Both the position numbers and the translations under genes were made by a program. This document shows positions 46,366 through 54,876 of a stretch of DNA of 64,000 bases, piece by piece (within the stretch, counting starts at the first letter, position 1; every line of letters starts with the position of its first letter). The stretch covers positions 1-64,000 of the forward strand of contig CACZYK010000001.1 in the NCBI GenBank assembly GCA_902785295.1. The letters run 5' to 3'. This stretch comes from an uncultured Clostridium sp. GTDB lineage: Bacteria > Bacillota > Clostridia > Clostridiales > Clostridiaceae. Under the pieces are notes generated by a model. That model saw only the letters and a list, made by a program, of their open reading frames with translations, was not told the DNA's origin and made no database searches.

Positions 46366-46476
46366 CTAGTAGTTATCATCATCGTCCCAAAATGGACCAC
46401 AATCAGTATGACAAGATGATGAATTTACATTTTCTGATACAGTAACACATTCTAATGTTGCTTCTTCAATATCCAT
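46366..46476 (-). CDS. Putative RiPP precursor peptide, 36 residues
   Basis: This ORF encodes MDIEEATLECVTVSENVNSS followed by SCHTDCGPFWDDDDNY. A perfect AAGGAGG ribosome binding site lies seven bases before the ATG at 46476. The peptide has three cysteines (C10, C22, C26), an acidic leader-like half and a core-like C-terminus with Cys, Trp, Tyr and four Asp. It is the first gene before a methyltransferase and two radical SAM enzymes, separated from them by a weak terminator. No such sequence is known to me. The downstream enzymes would suit Cys-centred crosslinks or C-methylation. A TTGAAA/TATAAT-type promoter lies in the AT-rich sequence at about 46515-46550. No export or immunity gene is seen nearby. 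Confidence 0.7.
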   Translation of the reverse strand: MDIEEATLECVTVSENVNSSSCHTDCGPFWDDDDNY

Positions 46477-46964
46477 TTCAAATACCTCCTTATACAAAAT
46501 AAAAAATTCTATAAGCATTTATATTATAATTATAACAATTTTTTTCAAATATTCAATAATCTTTAATAGTGTTTATTATTAAAAAGTAAATTTATTTATC
46601 ATTATCAAAATCTTTTAATTATATATCTTTTTTAGTTTCCATTAAATTCAGAATACACATACCCTAAATTAACATATAACATCTTTTCCCTTTTTACCTA
46701 CTTTCATTACTAATTTAAGTATATCTTTTCTTTATAATTTTATATTGTTTATTTGTATAACTATTTATATTATTCTCTTCTTTCTGTAAAAGTGAAATTA
46801 TGTTTACTTGCTATCTTTTAAAATTTTTATTTTTTTACTAATTAATATCATATAATTCTTAGTCAATATTTTCCTCTTCTTGCATCCAATTAATAATATT
46901 TTCTTTAATTAAATATTACTATAGTTTAAGATAGTATCTGTAATTCTCATTTACAAAAATATAG
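46477..46964. repeat. Gene-free region with relics of the AAA-ATPase-like gene upstream region
   Basis: No gene is supported in these 488 bases. At about 46697-46750 the sequence repeats the region just upstream of the two AAA-ATPase-like genes at 46965-48527 and 51556-53118 (shared runs such as TTTAAGTATATCTTTTCTTT and TATAATTTTATATT). At about 46767-46793 it resembles part of the 66-bp repeat at 50455-50520. It looks like the scar of a lost third copy. The right part is featureless AT-rich DNA. Confidence 0.55.
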
Positions 46965-48527
46965 TTAATTCAATTCTTCAATTTTGCATTCATGTTCTTT
47001 TGTTTTTGAGTTATAGCAAATTCCTACTGCAAGTATTTTTCTTTCTGCATTTTCTTTTATGAATTTCATGGAATAATCTTTTTCTTTTATTTGATTTATT
47101 GCTTTTTCTGCTGTATCATCTTTCTTTAATTCAAGTATTATTGCAGTACCATTTTTCTTTCTTGGGTGAAACATAAAATCTGCATAGCCTTTTCCACTCT
47201 TTTCTTCACGTTCAATTTTATATTCATTTCTTGCTGAAAGATATGCTAAAGTCACTACACATGATAAACTATTTTCATCATTATATTGAAGTATTGGTAT
47301 CTCACTATTATGAATATTATTAATTATCTTTTCCATTGTCTTTGTATCTTTATTAAGGGTTGCTTTTAGCATATTTGATGAATTTTTAACTATTCTCATA
47401 ACTTCTCCAAAAGCTTCATCTTTTAATGCTTTTTCAAATTCCTTCATAAGTTCTTTATTTGGAATTCTTATTGTTCCATCATAATAGGATAAAAAGCCAT
47501 AAACTATCATTGCTGAATATATTTCTTCTCTTGTTTTTGGTGCTTCTTGTCCTGCTCTAAATTCCTCATCTATAAATATATCTACTGTATTTCCAGCTAC
47601 CATTTCTATAACATCATCACGTACTTCTGCTATATTATATTTTAAATAAAATAATACCTCATCCATTCTTCCAGTATTGGTCCAATAACTTCTGCACTTA
47701 CCATTTTCAAGTGCCTTAACTACTGATCTAGGATTATAAATCTTTTCACCATCTTCAGTTAAGTATCCATTATACCATTTACTTATTTCATCAAAGGAAA
47801 GAACATTTTGTTTGTCACATAAATATTTTACTTCATCTTCAGTAAACCCAAAATAATTATCATAAACACCATCATTAATCATTGTATATTCATCAAACAT
47901 ATTAAGAGCAGAACCCTCTGAATACTTCTTTATAGGAAGAACTCCTGTCATATAACAAAGTGCTACATATGGTTTGTCTTTTAAAAGATTTCTTAAAAAT
48001 TCTAAAAAATCTTGTTGATTTTCTTTAAATAAATCATGACTAAATATATAATCCCATTCATCTATTATAAATATAAATTGTTCACTAGTTGTAGATAAGA
48101 TATCACCTATTGAAAAATATTTTTCTACATCTATCTGAGGATAACTTTCTTTTATATCATTAATAATCGATACTTTTATCATATTAATATAATCATTATA
48201 AGAAGTTCCTTTCTCTGAAATTTTGCTTAAAGAAATATTTATAACATTATATTTATTTAAATTTTCTAAATAAGACTTTTCTTTACTTATATTAAGCTTA
48301 TCAAAAATATCCTTTGAATTATATCCTTTTGTATAATATGCACCTAACATATTTATTATAGATGACTTTCCAAATCTTCTTGGTTTTGTTACACAAATAT
48401 ATTTACTAGGTGTACTTATAAATGTATTCAATTTCCCTAATATATTAGATTTATCAATAAAATACTTTCACCTTGCTAATTCATTAAAATTTCTTAATGC
48501 TGTATCTGTATTTAAATAAATAGACAT
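46965..48527 (-). pseudogene. AAA-ATPase-like/PD-(D/E)XK protein, broken by an early TGA
   Basis: The reading frame from the ATG at 48527 to the stop at 46965 is exactly 1563 bp, the same as the intact paralogue at 51556-53118. At codon 20 (48468-48470) a TGA interrupts it: LAR*KYF here against LIKSKYF in the paralogue. After the stop the frame is open for 501 codons and keeps the P-loop-like TKPRRFGKSSIINML. It also keeps the C-terminal nuclease-like segment (YADFMFHPRKKNGTAIILELKKDD). This family (AAA-ATPase-like domain plus PDDEXK_9) is common in clostridia; its function is unknown. The downstream part is almost identical to the paralogue. A downstream ATG at 48431 could give a shortened protein. 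Confidence 0.75.
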
Positions 48528-48653
48528 TATTCTTTTCACCTGCTTTCATTAATAAATTAAGTATATCTTTTCTTTATAATTTTATATTATTTATTTAAAT
48601 AAAAACTCTTAAAATCTAGCTATTTATTTATTAATTAATTGTTTTAAATAAAT

Positions 48654-48668
48654 TACATTGATATTTTT
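48654..48668. repeat. TACATTGATATTTTT repeat, one of four copies
   Basis: The 15-base string TACATTGATATTTTT occurs here and at 50394-50408, 50422-50436 and 50519-50533. The copies flank the gene at 48700-50358, one near its 3' end and three near its 5' end. They may mark past recombination or slippage. Confidence 0.5.
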
Positions 48669-48699
48669 TATATTTTCAATTTTTAAAGCATAAAATACC

Positions 48700-50358
48700 T
48701 TATTCTTTTTTTAATACTCTGCATTTTTTCTTAAAGAAACTTATGCCATATTTAATTATTTTCTCATATCCTTCTTCTATTAATTCTGTATCATAGTTTC
48801 TGTTGTCTATTTGTTTTAAGGCTTCCTTGCATTTATTATCTAAATCTTTTAGTTTATCTGCCACTTTAAGCTCTATTATTATAGCAGTATCTTCTTCTGA
48901 GTTTGTTATAAATATATCCCCTCTTCCATCTCCACTTTCTCTATTGGATTTTATTATATAATCTTTCATGTTTAATAATATACCTACCATAAATCCATGA
49001 TAAAAGTTTTCATAGGAATCATGAAAGCTTATTGTATTTACTAAAAGACTTCTTATCTCTTTTTCTAGTGATTCTATATCACCATTTATTAAACTATTAA
49101 AGAATTTTGTTAAATCTTTTTTAGCTATATTTTCCCTAAACCACCCCATAATTTTATTCTTAAAAATGTACTTTACTTCTTTATTAGGTATTTTTAAACA
49201 CATTATTTCATTATTATAGGAAGTTACTTTTAGATATCCTGTTAAAAGCAATATATTCCATAAGCTATCACTTGTGGTATATAAATCATCATAGGTTACA
49301 TCTAAATGTAACTCTTTAGTTATACATTCTCCTTTCATTAAACTCTCTATTTCAGATTTAGTTGTTTTATCTGCTCTTTCTATTAAGGTTCTTACTATAC
49401 TGTTCGAACTTGTGTTTGCCCAATAAGATAGTGGTTCTTTATTTTTGTCTAACATTAAATCATTTAGATACTTTATTAAACTCCAAGGATTATAAACTTC
49501 CATACCACTAAAATTGTATCCATCATACCATTTTTTTATATCTGCATATTTATCAGTAATATTATAATCTTTACATATACTCAAAATATCATCTTCTGTA
49601 AAGCCAAAAAACTCTCTATAATTTGCATCTAATATAGAGCATACATTTAAGTTATTTAGTCCTGTAAATATGCTTTCTTTAGATATCCTTAAGCAACCTG
49701 TAACTACAGCAAAATCTAAAGAGTCATTTGATTTTAAAGCAGACTCAAAAAGTGAACGAATAAAATCAACCATTTCTTTATAAAAACCTTCAAAGAAAGC
49801 ATTTTCAAGTGGTACATCATATTCATCTATAAGTATTATTACTTTCTTTTTATAATATTTTTCTAAACTTTTTGCTAAAAATTTTAAAGATGTATTATAG
49901 TCAGATATGCTACCTTTACCCTCCATTATATTTCTAAATTTCTCTTTTTCATATTCTAATAAATCATCAGCACTTAAAACTTCTTTATGGCTATTAAACT
50001 CTTCAGATATAATTTCTACTATTTTATCATATGCCATACCAAAGGTTGGTTGCTTTGCTGCTTTTAAACTTAAACTTATTACTGGATATTTACCCATACA
50101 ATCTAAGTATTTCTGACTTTCATTCATTATTTTTAAACCTTTAAAAAGATAATTATTGTCTTCTTCAGTTTTCTCAAAAAAGTATTTTAACATACTCATA
50201 TTTAAAGTCTTGCCAAAGCGTCTTGGTCTTGTTATTAAGGTAACTTCACTTTGCATATCTAATAATTCTTTTATATATAGAGACTTATCTACAAAATAAT
50301 ACCCTTTATCTATTAACTTTTTAAAATTATCTACTCCTATAGGTAATGGCTTATTCAT
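48700..50358 (-). CDS. AAA-ATPase-like/PD-(D/E)XK nuclease-like protein
   Basis: This intact 552-residue protein is of the AAA-ATPase-like plus PDDEXK_9 type. The N-terminus MNKPLPIGVDNFKKLIDKGYYFVDKSLYI is the family hallmark, followed by ITRPRRFGKTLNMSML (P-loop-like, about residues 41-56). The ATPase acidic motif KKVIILIDEYDVPLENA lies near 172-188. The C-terminus has GRGDIFITNSEEDTAIIIELKVAD (about 478-501), the D...E-x-K of a PD-(D/E)XK fold. The family is widespread in gut anaerobes and may be mobile or defence-linked; its function is not established. It is only distantly related to the other two copies here. Confidence 0.8.
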   Translation of the reverse strand: MNKPLPIGVDNFKKLIDKGYYFVDKSLYIKELLDMQSEVTLITRPRRFGKTLNMSMLKYFFEKTEEDNNYLFKGLKIMNESQKYLDCMGKYPVISLSLKAAKQPTFGMAYDKIVEIISEEFNSHKEVLSADDLLEYEKEKFRNIMEGKGSISDYNTSLKFLAKSLEKYYKKKVIILIDEYDVPLENAFFEGFYKEMVDFIRSLFESALKSNDSLDFAVVTGCLRISKESIFTGLNNLNVCSILDANYREFFGFTEDDILSICKDYNITDKYADIKKWYDGYNFSGMEVYNPWSLIKYLNDLMLDKNKEPLSYWANTSSNSIVRTLIERADKTTKSEIESLMKGECITKELHLDVTYDDLYTTSDSLWNILLLTGYLKVTSYNNEIMCLKIPNKEVKYIFKNKIMGWFRENIAKKDLTKFFNSLINGDIESLEKEIRSLLVNTISFHDSYENFYHGFMVGILLNMKDYIIKSNRESGDGRGDIFITNSEEDTAIIIELKVADKLKDLDNKCKEALKQIDNRNYDTELIEEGYEKIIKYGISFFKKKCRVLKKE

Positions 50359-50393
50359 TCTTTCACACCTTTCTTTTATTATTTCTTAAAATT

Positions 50394-50436
50394 TACATTG
50401 ATATTTTTACTTTTTAAAATTTACATTGATATTTTT
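50394..50436. repeat. Two TACATTGATATTTTT repeats upstream of the AAA-ATPase-like gene
   Basis: Two further copies of the 15-base string lie at 50394-50408 and 50422-50436, 28 bp apart, just before the start of the 48700-50358 gene (read on the minus strand). A fourth is at 50519-50533. Confidence 0.5.
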
Positions 50437-50454
50437 TATTTTTGAATAATAAAA

Positions 50455-50520
50455 CTTTCTCAAATTCTTTATTAGGTATAATAATTATATATTATTATCT
50501 TCTTTCTGTAAAAGGAACTA
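50455..50520. repeat. 66-bp direct repeat, left copy
   Basis: The sequence from CTTTCTCAAATTC to TAAAAGGAACTA is identical, as far as I can read, to 54720-54785. The two copies bracket the CRISPR array, an AAA-ATPase-like gene, the M50-like gene and the Uma2 gene (about 4.2 kb). Confidence 0.75.
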
Positions 50521-50640
50521 CATTGATATTTTTAATATAAATACCTTATTGTTAAATAAAAATATGCTAAATTTAATAAAGATAGTGATAAAATAAACTA
50601 AATGTGGTAAAATATAAATATCGAGTGAAGAAAAACGAAT

Positions 50641-50853
50641 TTACGCAACCCCAAAAGCCCCTAAAAAAAGGGGTAGGTTACGCAAGAAAATAAAAACTTG
50701 AGAAAATGGCTTGAACACTAGCTTTTAAAGGATTTTCAGAAAATGCGTAACCTAAAAATACACCCTAAATTTAAAGAAAAATTTAAAATCAAAAAGGGGT
50801 TGCGTAAAATGGCAAAATTAAACCGCATGAACACTAGGTTTCAAAGGGGTGCT
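50641..50853 (+). promoter_or_regulatory. CRISPR leader with nested inverted repeats
   Basis: The sequence before the first repeat is highly patterned. TTACGCAACCCC (50641-50652) is the exact reverse complement of GGGGTTGCGTAA (50796-50807). Nested inside, GGTTACGCA (50676-50684) is the exact reverse complement of TGCGTAACC (50744-50752). A small hairpin AGCCCCT/AGGGGT lies at about 50657-50674. In addition TGAACACTAG occurs at 50712-50721 and 50828-50837, and AAAATGGC at 50703-50710 and 50806-50813. The pattern suggests binding sites for adaptation or regulatory proteins, or a structured leader RNA. The distal, degenerate repeat at the other end of the array supports leader-to-right transcription on the plus strand. 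Confidence 0.65.
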
Positions 50854-51400
50854 GTGGAAATTGCATTAGACCTGTTTAAGGGATTGTCACCTATTTCACC
50901 ATACTTAGTGTTATCGCCTATCATTGCGTGGAAATTGCATTAGACCTGTTTAAGGGATTGTCACCAGTGTATGTTGGCTTTCCATCACTCAATACTTCCC
51001 GTGGAAATTGCATTAGACCTGTTTAAGGGATTGTCACCTTTAAAATCTCAACTTGTTCGCTCTGTAATCTTGAAAGTGGAAATTGCATTAGACCTGTTTA
51101 AGGGATTGTCACATATCACAATCTGTATTAGCATTTACCCCTTCTGCTATGCTTAGTGGAAATTGCATTAGACCTGTTTAAGGGATTGTCCAGCAATTCT
51201 ATCTCAGCAATTCTATGTGGAAATTGCATTAGACCTGTTTAAGGGATTGTCACACACATGTCATGTGTTCAGCCTTTCTTCTAATATTGCTCGTGGAAAT
51301 TGCATTAGACCTGTTTAAGGGATTGTCACTAACATCATAAACAATTTCCAAAGCCTTCTCTTCGTGGAAATTGCATTAGACCTGTTTAAGGGATTGTCAC
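50854..51400 (+). CRISPR. Orphan CRISPR array, eight 37-bp repeats
   Basis: The eight repeats start at 50854, 50928, 51001, 51076, 51156, 51217, 51293 and 51364. The 37-bp unit begins GTGGAAATTGCATTAGACC and ends TTTAAGGGATTGTCAC. All copies agree except the fifth, whose last two bases differ. Spacers are 37, 36, 38, 43, about 24-26, 39 and 34 bp. A further 36-bp spacer (51401-51436) is followed by a degenerate partial repeat (GTGGAATTACAT from 51437). The repeat ends form a partial inverted repeat (GTGgaAAT/ATTgtCAC). No cas gene is in the window, so the effector must be elsewhere or absent. The repeat is not one of the common clostridial 29-30-bp I-B/III types; its subtype is unassigned. 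Confidence 0.97.
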
Positions 51401-51450
51401 ATTCCAATCAACTTTGTCTTGAAACTCTTCCACAAAGTGGAATTACATAA

Positions 51451-51490
51451 AAAAAGTAGCAAGTAATCTTAAATTCACTTGCTACTTTTT
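51451..51490. terminator. Bidirectional terminator after the CRISPR array
   Basis: AAAAAGTAGCAAGT (51451-51464) and ACTTGCTACTTTTT (51477-51490) form a 14-bp stem with A/T tracts on both sides. It can end the CRISPR transcript on the plus strand and the AAA-ATPase-like gene transcript on the minus strand. Confidence 0.8.
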
Positions 51491-51555
51491 AAAACTTTAT
51501 TCATCTCTTATTTCATACATAATATCATAAATTTCTTCACTAAGTTCATCACATG

Positions 51556-53118
51556 TTAATTTAGTTCTTCAATTTTACATTCATGCTCTTTTGTTTTAGA
51601 CTTATAACAAATTCCTACTGCTAGTATTTTTCTTCCTTCATTTTCTTTTATGAATTTCATGGAATAATCTTTTTCTTTTATTTGATTTATTGCTTTTTCT
51701 ACTTTATCATCTTTCTTTAATTCAAGTATTATTGCAGTACCATTTTTCTTTTTTGGGTGAAACATAAAATCTGCATAGCCTTTTCCACTCTTTTCTTCAC
51801 GTTCAATTTTATATTCATTTCTTGCTGAAAGATATGCTAATGTCACTACACAAGATAGACTATTTTCATCATTATATTGAAGGATTGGTATTTCACTATT
51901 ATGAATATCATTAATTATTTTTTCCATTGTTTTTGTATCTTTATTAAGTGTTGCCTTTAGCATATTTGATGAATTTTTAACTATTGTCATAACTTCTCCA
52001 AAAGATTTGTCTTTTAGAGCTTTTTCAAATTCTTTCATAAGTTCTTTATTTGGTATTTTTATTGTTCCGTCATAATAAGATAAAAAGCCATAAACTATCA
52101 TAGCTGAATATATTTCTTCTTTTGTTTCAGGTGCATCTTGTCCTGCTCTAAATTCTTCATTTATAAATATATCTATTGTATTTCCAGCTACCATCTCTAT
52201 TACATCGTCACGTACTTCTGCTATGTTATATTTTAAATAAAATAATACTTCATCCATCCTTCCAGTATTAGTCCAATAACTTGTGCAATAATTATCTTCT
52301 AGGGCACATACTACTGAACGTGGATTATATAATGCTCTGCCAAAACAATCTTGGTAACCATTATACCATTCAGTAATTTCTTTAAATGACATTTGTTTAT
52401 TTTTTTTACATAAATCTTTTACTTCATTCTCTGTAAAGCCAAAATAATCTGAATATACATAATCATTTAGCATTGTATATTCTTTAAACATATTAAGAGC
52501 AGAACCTTCAGAATACTTCTTTATAGGTAAAACTCCTGTCATATAACAAAGTGCAACATATGGTTTATCTTTTAAAAGGTTTCTCAAAAATTCTAAAAAG
52601 TCCTTTTGATTTTCCTTATATAAATCATGGCTAAATATATAATCCCATTCATCTATTATAAATATAAATTCTTCCTTAGTTTCTAAAAACATTTTGTATA
52701 GTGCTTGGTTTTGTTCAATTTTTTTATCTTTAAATATTTCTGATATATCCTTTTTTATTTGGGTTTCTATATTATTAATATAATTACTATATTCTAATCC
52801 ATCACTTGGTATATCACTAAATGAAATATTTATAACATTATATTTATTTATGTTTTCTAAATAAGATTTACTTTTGCTTATATTAAATTTATCAAAAATA
52901 TCTTTTGAATTATAGTTTTTAGTATAATAAGCTCCAAGCATATTTATTATTGAAGACTTACCAAATCTTCTTGGTTTTGTTATGCAAACATAACATGCTG
53001 ATGTGCCAATTAAATTATTAAACTTATCTATTATTGAGGATTTATCAACAAAATACTTAGATTTTATTAACTTTTTATAATTTTTAAGTGCTGTATTTGT
53101 ATTTAAATAAATAGACAT
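51556..53118 (-). CDS. AAA-ATPase-like/PD-(D/E)XK protein, intact paralogue
   Basis: This 520-residue protein (ATG at 53118, MSIYLNTNTALKNYKKL, preceded by AGGTGAAAAG) is the intact version of the broken gene at 46965-48527. It has the P-loop-like ITKPRRFGKSSIINMLGAYY (about residues 46-65), the acidic motif EFIFIIDEWDYIFSHDL near 155-171, and a C-terminal PD-(D/E)XK-like region (GKGYADFMFHPKKKNGTAII then LELKKDD, about 455-482). The two genes have equal length. They are nearly identical over the last 300 residues and diverge most around residues 75-150. The region just upstream is duplicated as well, so this is a recent segmental duplication. The cellular role is unknown. Confidence 0.8.
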   Translation of the reverse strand: MSIYLNTNTALKNYKKLIKSKYFVDKSSIIDKFNNLIGTSACYVCITKPRRFGKSSIINMLGAYYTKNYNSKDIFDKFNISKSKSYLENINKYNVINISFSDIPSDGLEYSNYINNIETQIKKDISEIFKDKKIEQNQALYKMFLETKEEFIFIIDEWDYIFSHDLYKENQKDFLEFLRNLLKDKPYVALCYMTGVLPIKKYSEGSALNMFKEYTMLNDYVYSDYFGFTENEVKDLCKKNKQMSFKEITEWYNGYQDCFGRALYNPRSVVCALEDNYCTSYWTNTGRMDEVLFYLKYNIAEVRDDVIEMVAGNTIDIFINEEFRAGQDAPETKEEIYSAMIVYGFLSYYDGTIKIPNKELMKEFEKALKDKSFGEVMTIVKNSSNMLKATLNKDTKTMEKIINDIHNSEIPILQYNDENSLSCVVTLAYLSARNEYKIEREEKSGKGYADFMFHPKKKNGTAIILELKKDDKVEKAINQIKEKDYSMKFIKENEGRKILAVGICYKSKTKEHECKIEELN

Positions 53119-53217
53119 TTTCTTTTCACCTGCTTTCATTAATAATTTAAGTATATATTTTCTTTATAATTTTATATTATTTAAGTAAAAACTTTTAAAT
53201 TTGAATTTATTATTTGT

Positions 53218-53997
53218 TTAAATTTTTAAGTTGTATCTTATAAATGCAATAATAAAATATATTATTTGGCATATAAAACATATTGCTAGTATTCCTGAAA
53301 CTATTGAACTTGTTATTCCTAAAGCATATGTAATGTATTTTATTGCTGGTTTTACTAAAGATATTAAGGCAATTATTATTGTTACTTCAATAAGTCCAAT
53401 TCCTGATGTTTTTATATCAGGTAAAGATAGTGTCATATGAACTGCTATCATTGATATTAGTATAATGTATATTAAAAATTTTATGTTTATTATATCTTGA
53501 CTTATTAATGATTTTATTAGTAATTTTGATATGCTAAAGAAATATTCAAAAAATCCTATATCCATTGAAATGGATTTTACTCCTTCTTTTACTATTGTTA
53601 TAACATTTGGCTCTAATAAATATGTTAATAAAACTATGACTAATGTTCCTGAGATAAATGGTCCTATACCAACTAAAAGCATTCCAATTGAGTTTGTTAT
53701 TCTTCTTTTTTTAATTCCCCATGAAACATAGCCTAATGTTACTGTTCCATCTCCATTTTCTTTTACTTTTGTTGGGAAAAACTTAGTGTTATAAACTTTA
53801 AAACCAAATATTTTTGCCATAATATAATGCCCAAATTCATGTATTGGAGTTCCTATAAAGGAGCTTATCCCATTAACCTTATACTTTCCAATTCTAGCTA
53901 AAAGTGTACAAGAAAGTTGTTTTATATATCCTAAAGCAATACCTACTATTACAACTTGAAGGATTAATATGCTCCATTGTACTAAAATTTCCTTCAA
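53218..53997 (-). CDS. M50-like membrane metalloprotease
   Basis: This protein of about 259 residues has five or six hydrophobic segments. The zinc motif is IHEFGHYIMAKIFGF near residues 53-67, typical of site-2/M50-type intramembrane proteases. Further membrane helices lie at about 108-132 (GMLLVGIGPFISGTLVIVLLTYLL), 175-200 and 215-258. Its second ligand (an Asp in a later helix) is not obvious. I prefer the TTG at 53997, which has GAGGTGG upstream; a GTG at 54006 is the alternative. The neighbours do not suggest a substrate. It may process a membrane protein or an exported peptide; a link to the RiPP 7 kb away is only a possibility. Confidence 0.6.
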   Translation of the reverse strand: MKEILVQWSILILQVVIVGIALGYIKQLSCTLLARIGKYKVNGISSFIGTPIHEFGHYIMAKIFGFKVYNTKFFPTKVKENGDGTVTLGYVSWGIKKRRITNSIGMLLVGIGPFISGTLVIVLLTYLLEPNVITIVKEGVKSISMDIGFFEYFFSISKLLIKSLISQDIINIKFLIYIILISMIAVHMTLSLPDIKTSGIGLIEVTIIIALISLVKPAIKYITYALGITSSIVSGILAICFICQIIYFIIAFIRYNLKI

Positions 53998-54076
53998 AAA
54001 TCCCACCTCTTTTTATCAAAATCCCATATTGTTTAAAATTAATATTTAACTTTATATTAAATATCTAGTTATGCCC

Positions 54077-54640
54077 TTAATCTAATAAATCTAAATCTTT
54101 TAATGATATACCTAAATTTGAAAATACTACAGATTTTATAGTGTCAGAAAAGTTATATTTTCCTGATAAAACATATTTTTTAGTAGAAATATCTATATTA
54201 TATACATTTGTTACTTTATTAAGAGGGTCAACTATCCAATATTCAGATACACCATATCTTTGATATAGTTTAAATTTAGTTATCAAGTCATCATCTCTAT
54301 TAGATGATAGTATCTCTATAATTAATTTAGGAATTCCTACAATACCTCTACGACATTCATTAGATTTACTGCAATATACCATTAAATCTGGTACAACTTC
54401 ATTATCTGTATTCCTTAAAAAATCTAATAACTCATCATTATTTCTAGTATCTATAACTTTGTTAGTTAAATATAAGGATGTTTCATTTAATACATTACAT
54501 ACACTATCTTTAAGATAAGTACCTAGCTTATTTGCCAAATAAAATTCTATCTTCATATGATTTAAACTAGGTCTTGGGGACATTAAAGTTACACCATCTA
54601 TTCTCTCCATTTTAAAATAATTATTATTAATGTATTCCAT
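54077..54640 (-). CDS. Uma2-family (PD-(D/E)XK) endonuclease-like protein
   Basis: This 187-residue protein follows the Uma2 (DUF820) pattern. The N-terminal part ERIDGVTLMSPRPSLNHMKI is at residues 13-32, the catalytic region VVPDLMVYC at about 97-105 has the Asp, and IPKLIIEILSS at about 118-128 has the Glu. RYGVSEYWIVDP, typical of the family, follows near 143. The fold is a restriction-like nuclease; the biological role of most members is unknown. The ATG at 54640 has GGAGATG upstream. It is a stand-alone gene next to one copy of the 66-bp repeat. Confidence 0.85.
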   Translation of the reverse strand: MEYINNNYFKMERIDGVTLMSPRPSLNHMKIEFYLANKLGTYLKDSVCNVLNETSLYLTNKVIDTRNNDELLDFLRNTDNEVVPDLMVYCSKSNECRRGIVGIPKLIIEILSSNRDDDLITKFKLYQRYGVSEYWIVDPLNKVTNVYNIDISTKKYVLSGKYNFSDTIKSVVFSNLGISLKDLDLLD

Positions 54641-54719
54641 AAAATCATCTCCTATCTCATATCTAAAATTAATTTTTGACTATGGTCATTACTTCTTTAA
54701 ATAACTAATTTTTATAAAT

Positions 54720-54785
54720 CTTTCTCAAATTCTTTATTAGGTATAATAATTATATATTATTATCTTCTTTCTGTAAAAGGAACTA
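54720..54785. repeat. 66-bp direct repeat, right copy
   Basis: This copy is identical to 50455-50520 as far as read. It lies between the Uma2 gene and the polyamine operon and marks the right edge of the segment bounded by the two copies. Confidence 0.75.
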
Positions 54786-54809
54786 ATTTAAATTTTCTGA
54801 AAAAAATAA

Positions 54810-54835
54810 CATAGCAAGTAAATTTACTTGCTATG
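54810..54835. terminator. Terminator after the polyamine operon
   Basis: A perfect 26-bp palindrome (CATAGCAAGTAAA/TTTACTTGCTATG) is preceded on the plus strand by A6, which gives a T run on the minus strand. It lies 42 bp beyond the aguB stop. Confidence 0.85.
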
Positions 54836-54876
54836 CTTTATCATATACTTTCTTCTCCACATAAGCCATCATACTA

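Noticed and set aside
46477-46964. Further RiPP precursor genes
   Set aside because: I looked for short ORFs with good ribosome binding sites and Cys/aromatic-rich ends and found none besides 46366-46476.
50641-50853. tracrRNA anti-repeat in the leader
   Set aside because: No stretch complementary to the repeat was found; the inverted repeats pair with each other and not with the CRISPR repeat.
50743-51156. ORFs across the CRISPR leader and repeats
   Set aside because: They contain the repeat unit in frame (VEIALDLFKG repeated) and are an artefact of the array.
48700-53118. Cas effector genes flanking the CRISPR array
   Set aside because: The neighbours are AAA-ATPase-like proteins, not Cas proteins. 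No RuvC, HNH-Cas9, HEPN, Cas1 or Cas2 motif was found in the window.
53218-53997. M50-like protease as the leader peptidase of the RiPP
   Set aside because: It is 7 kb away, on the same strand but separated by unrelated genes, so a link is not supported.
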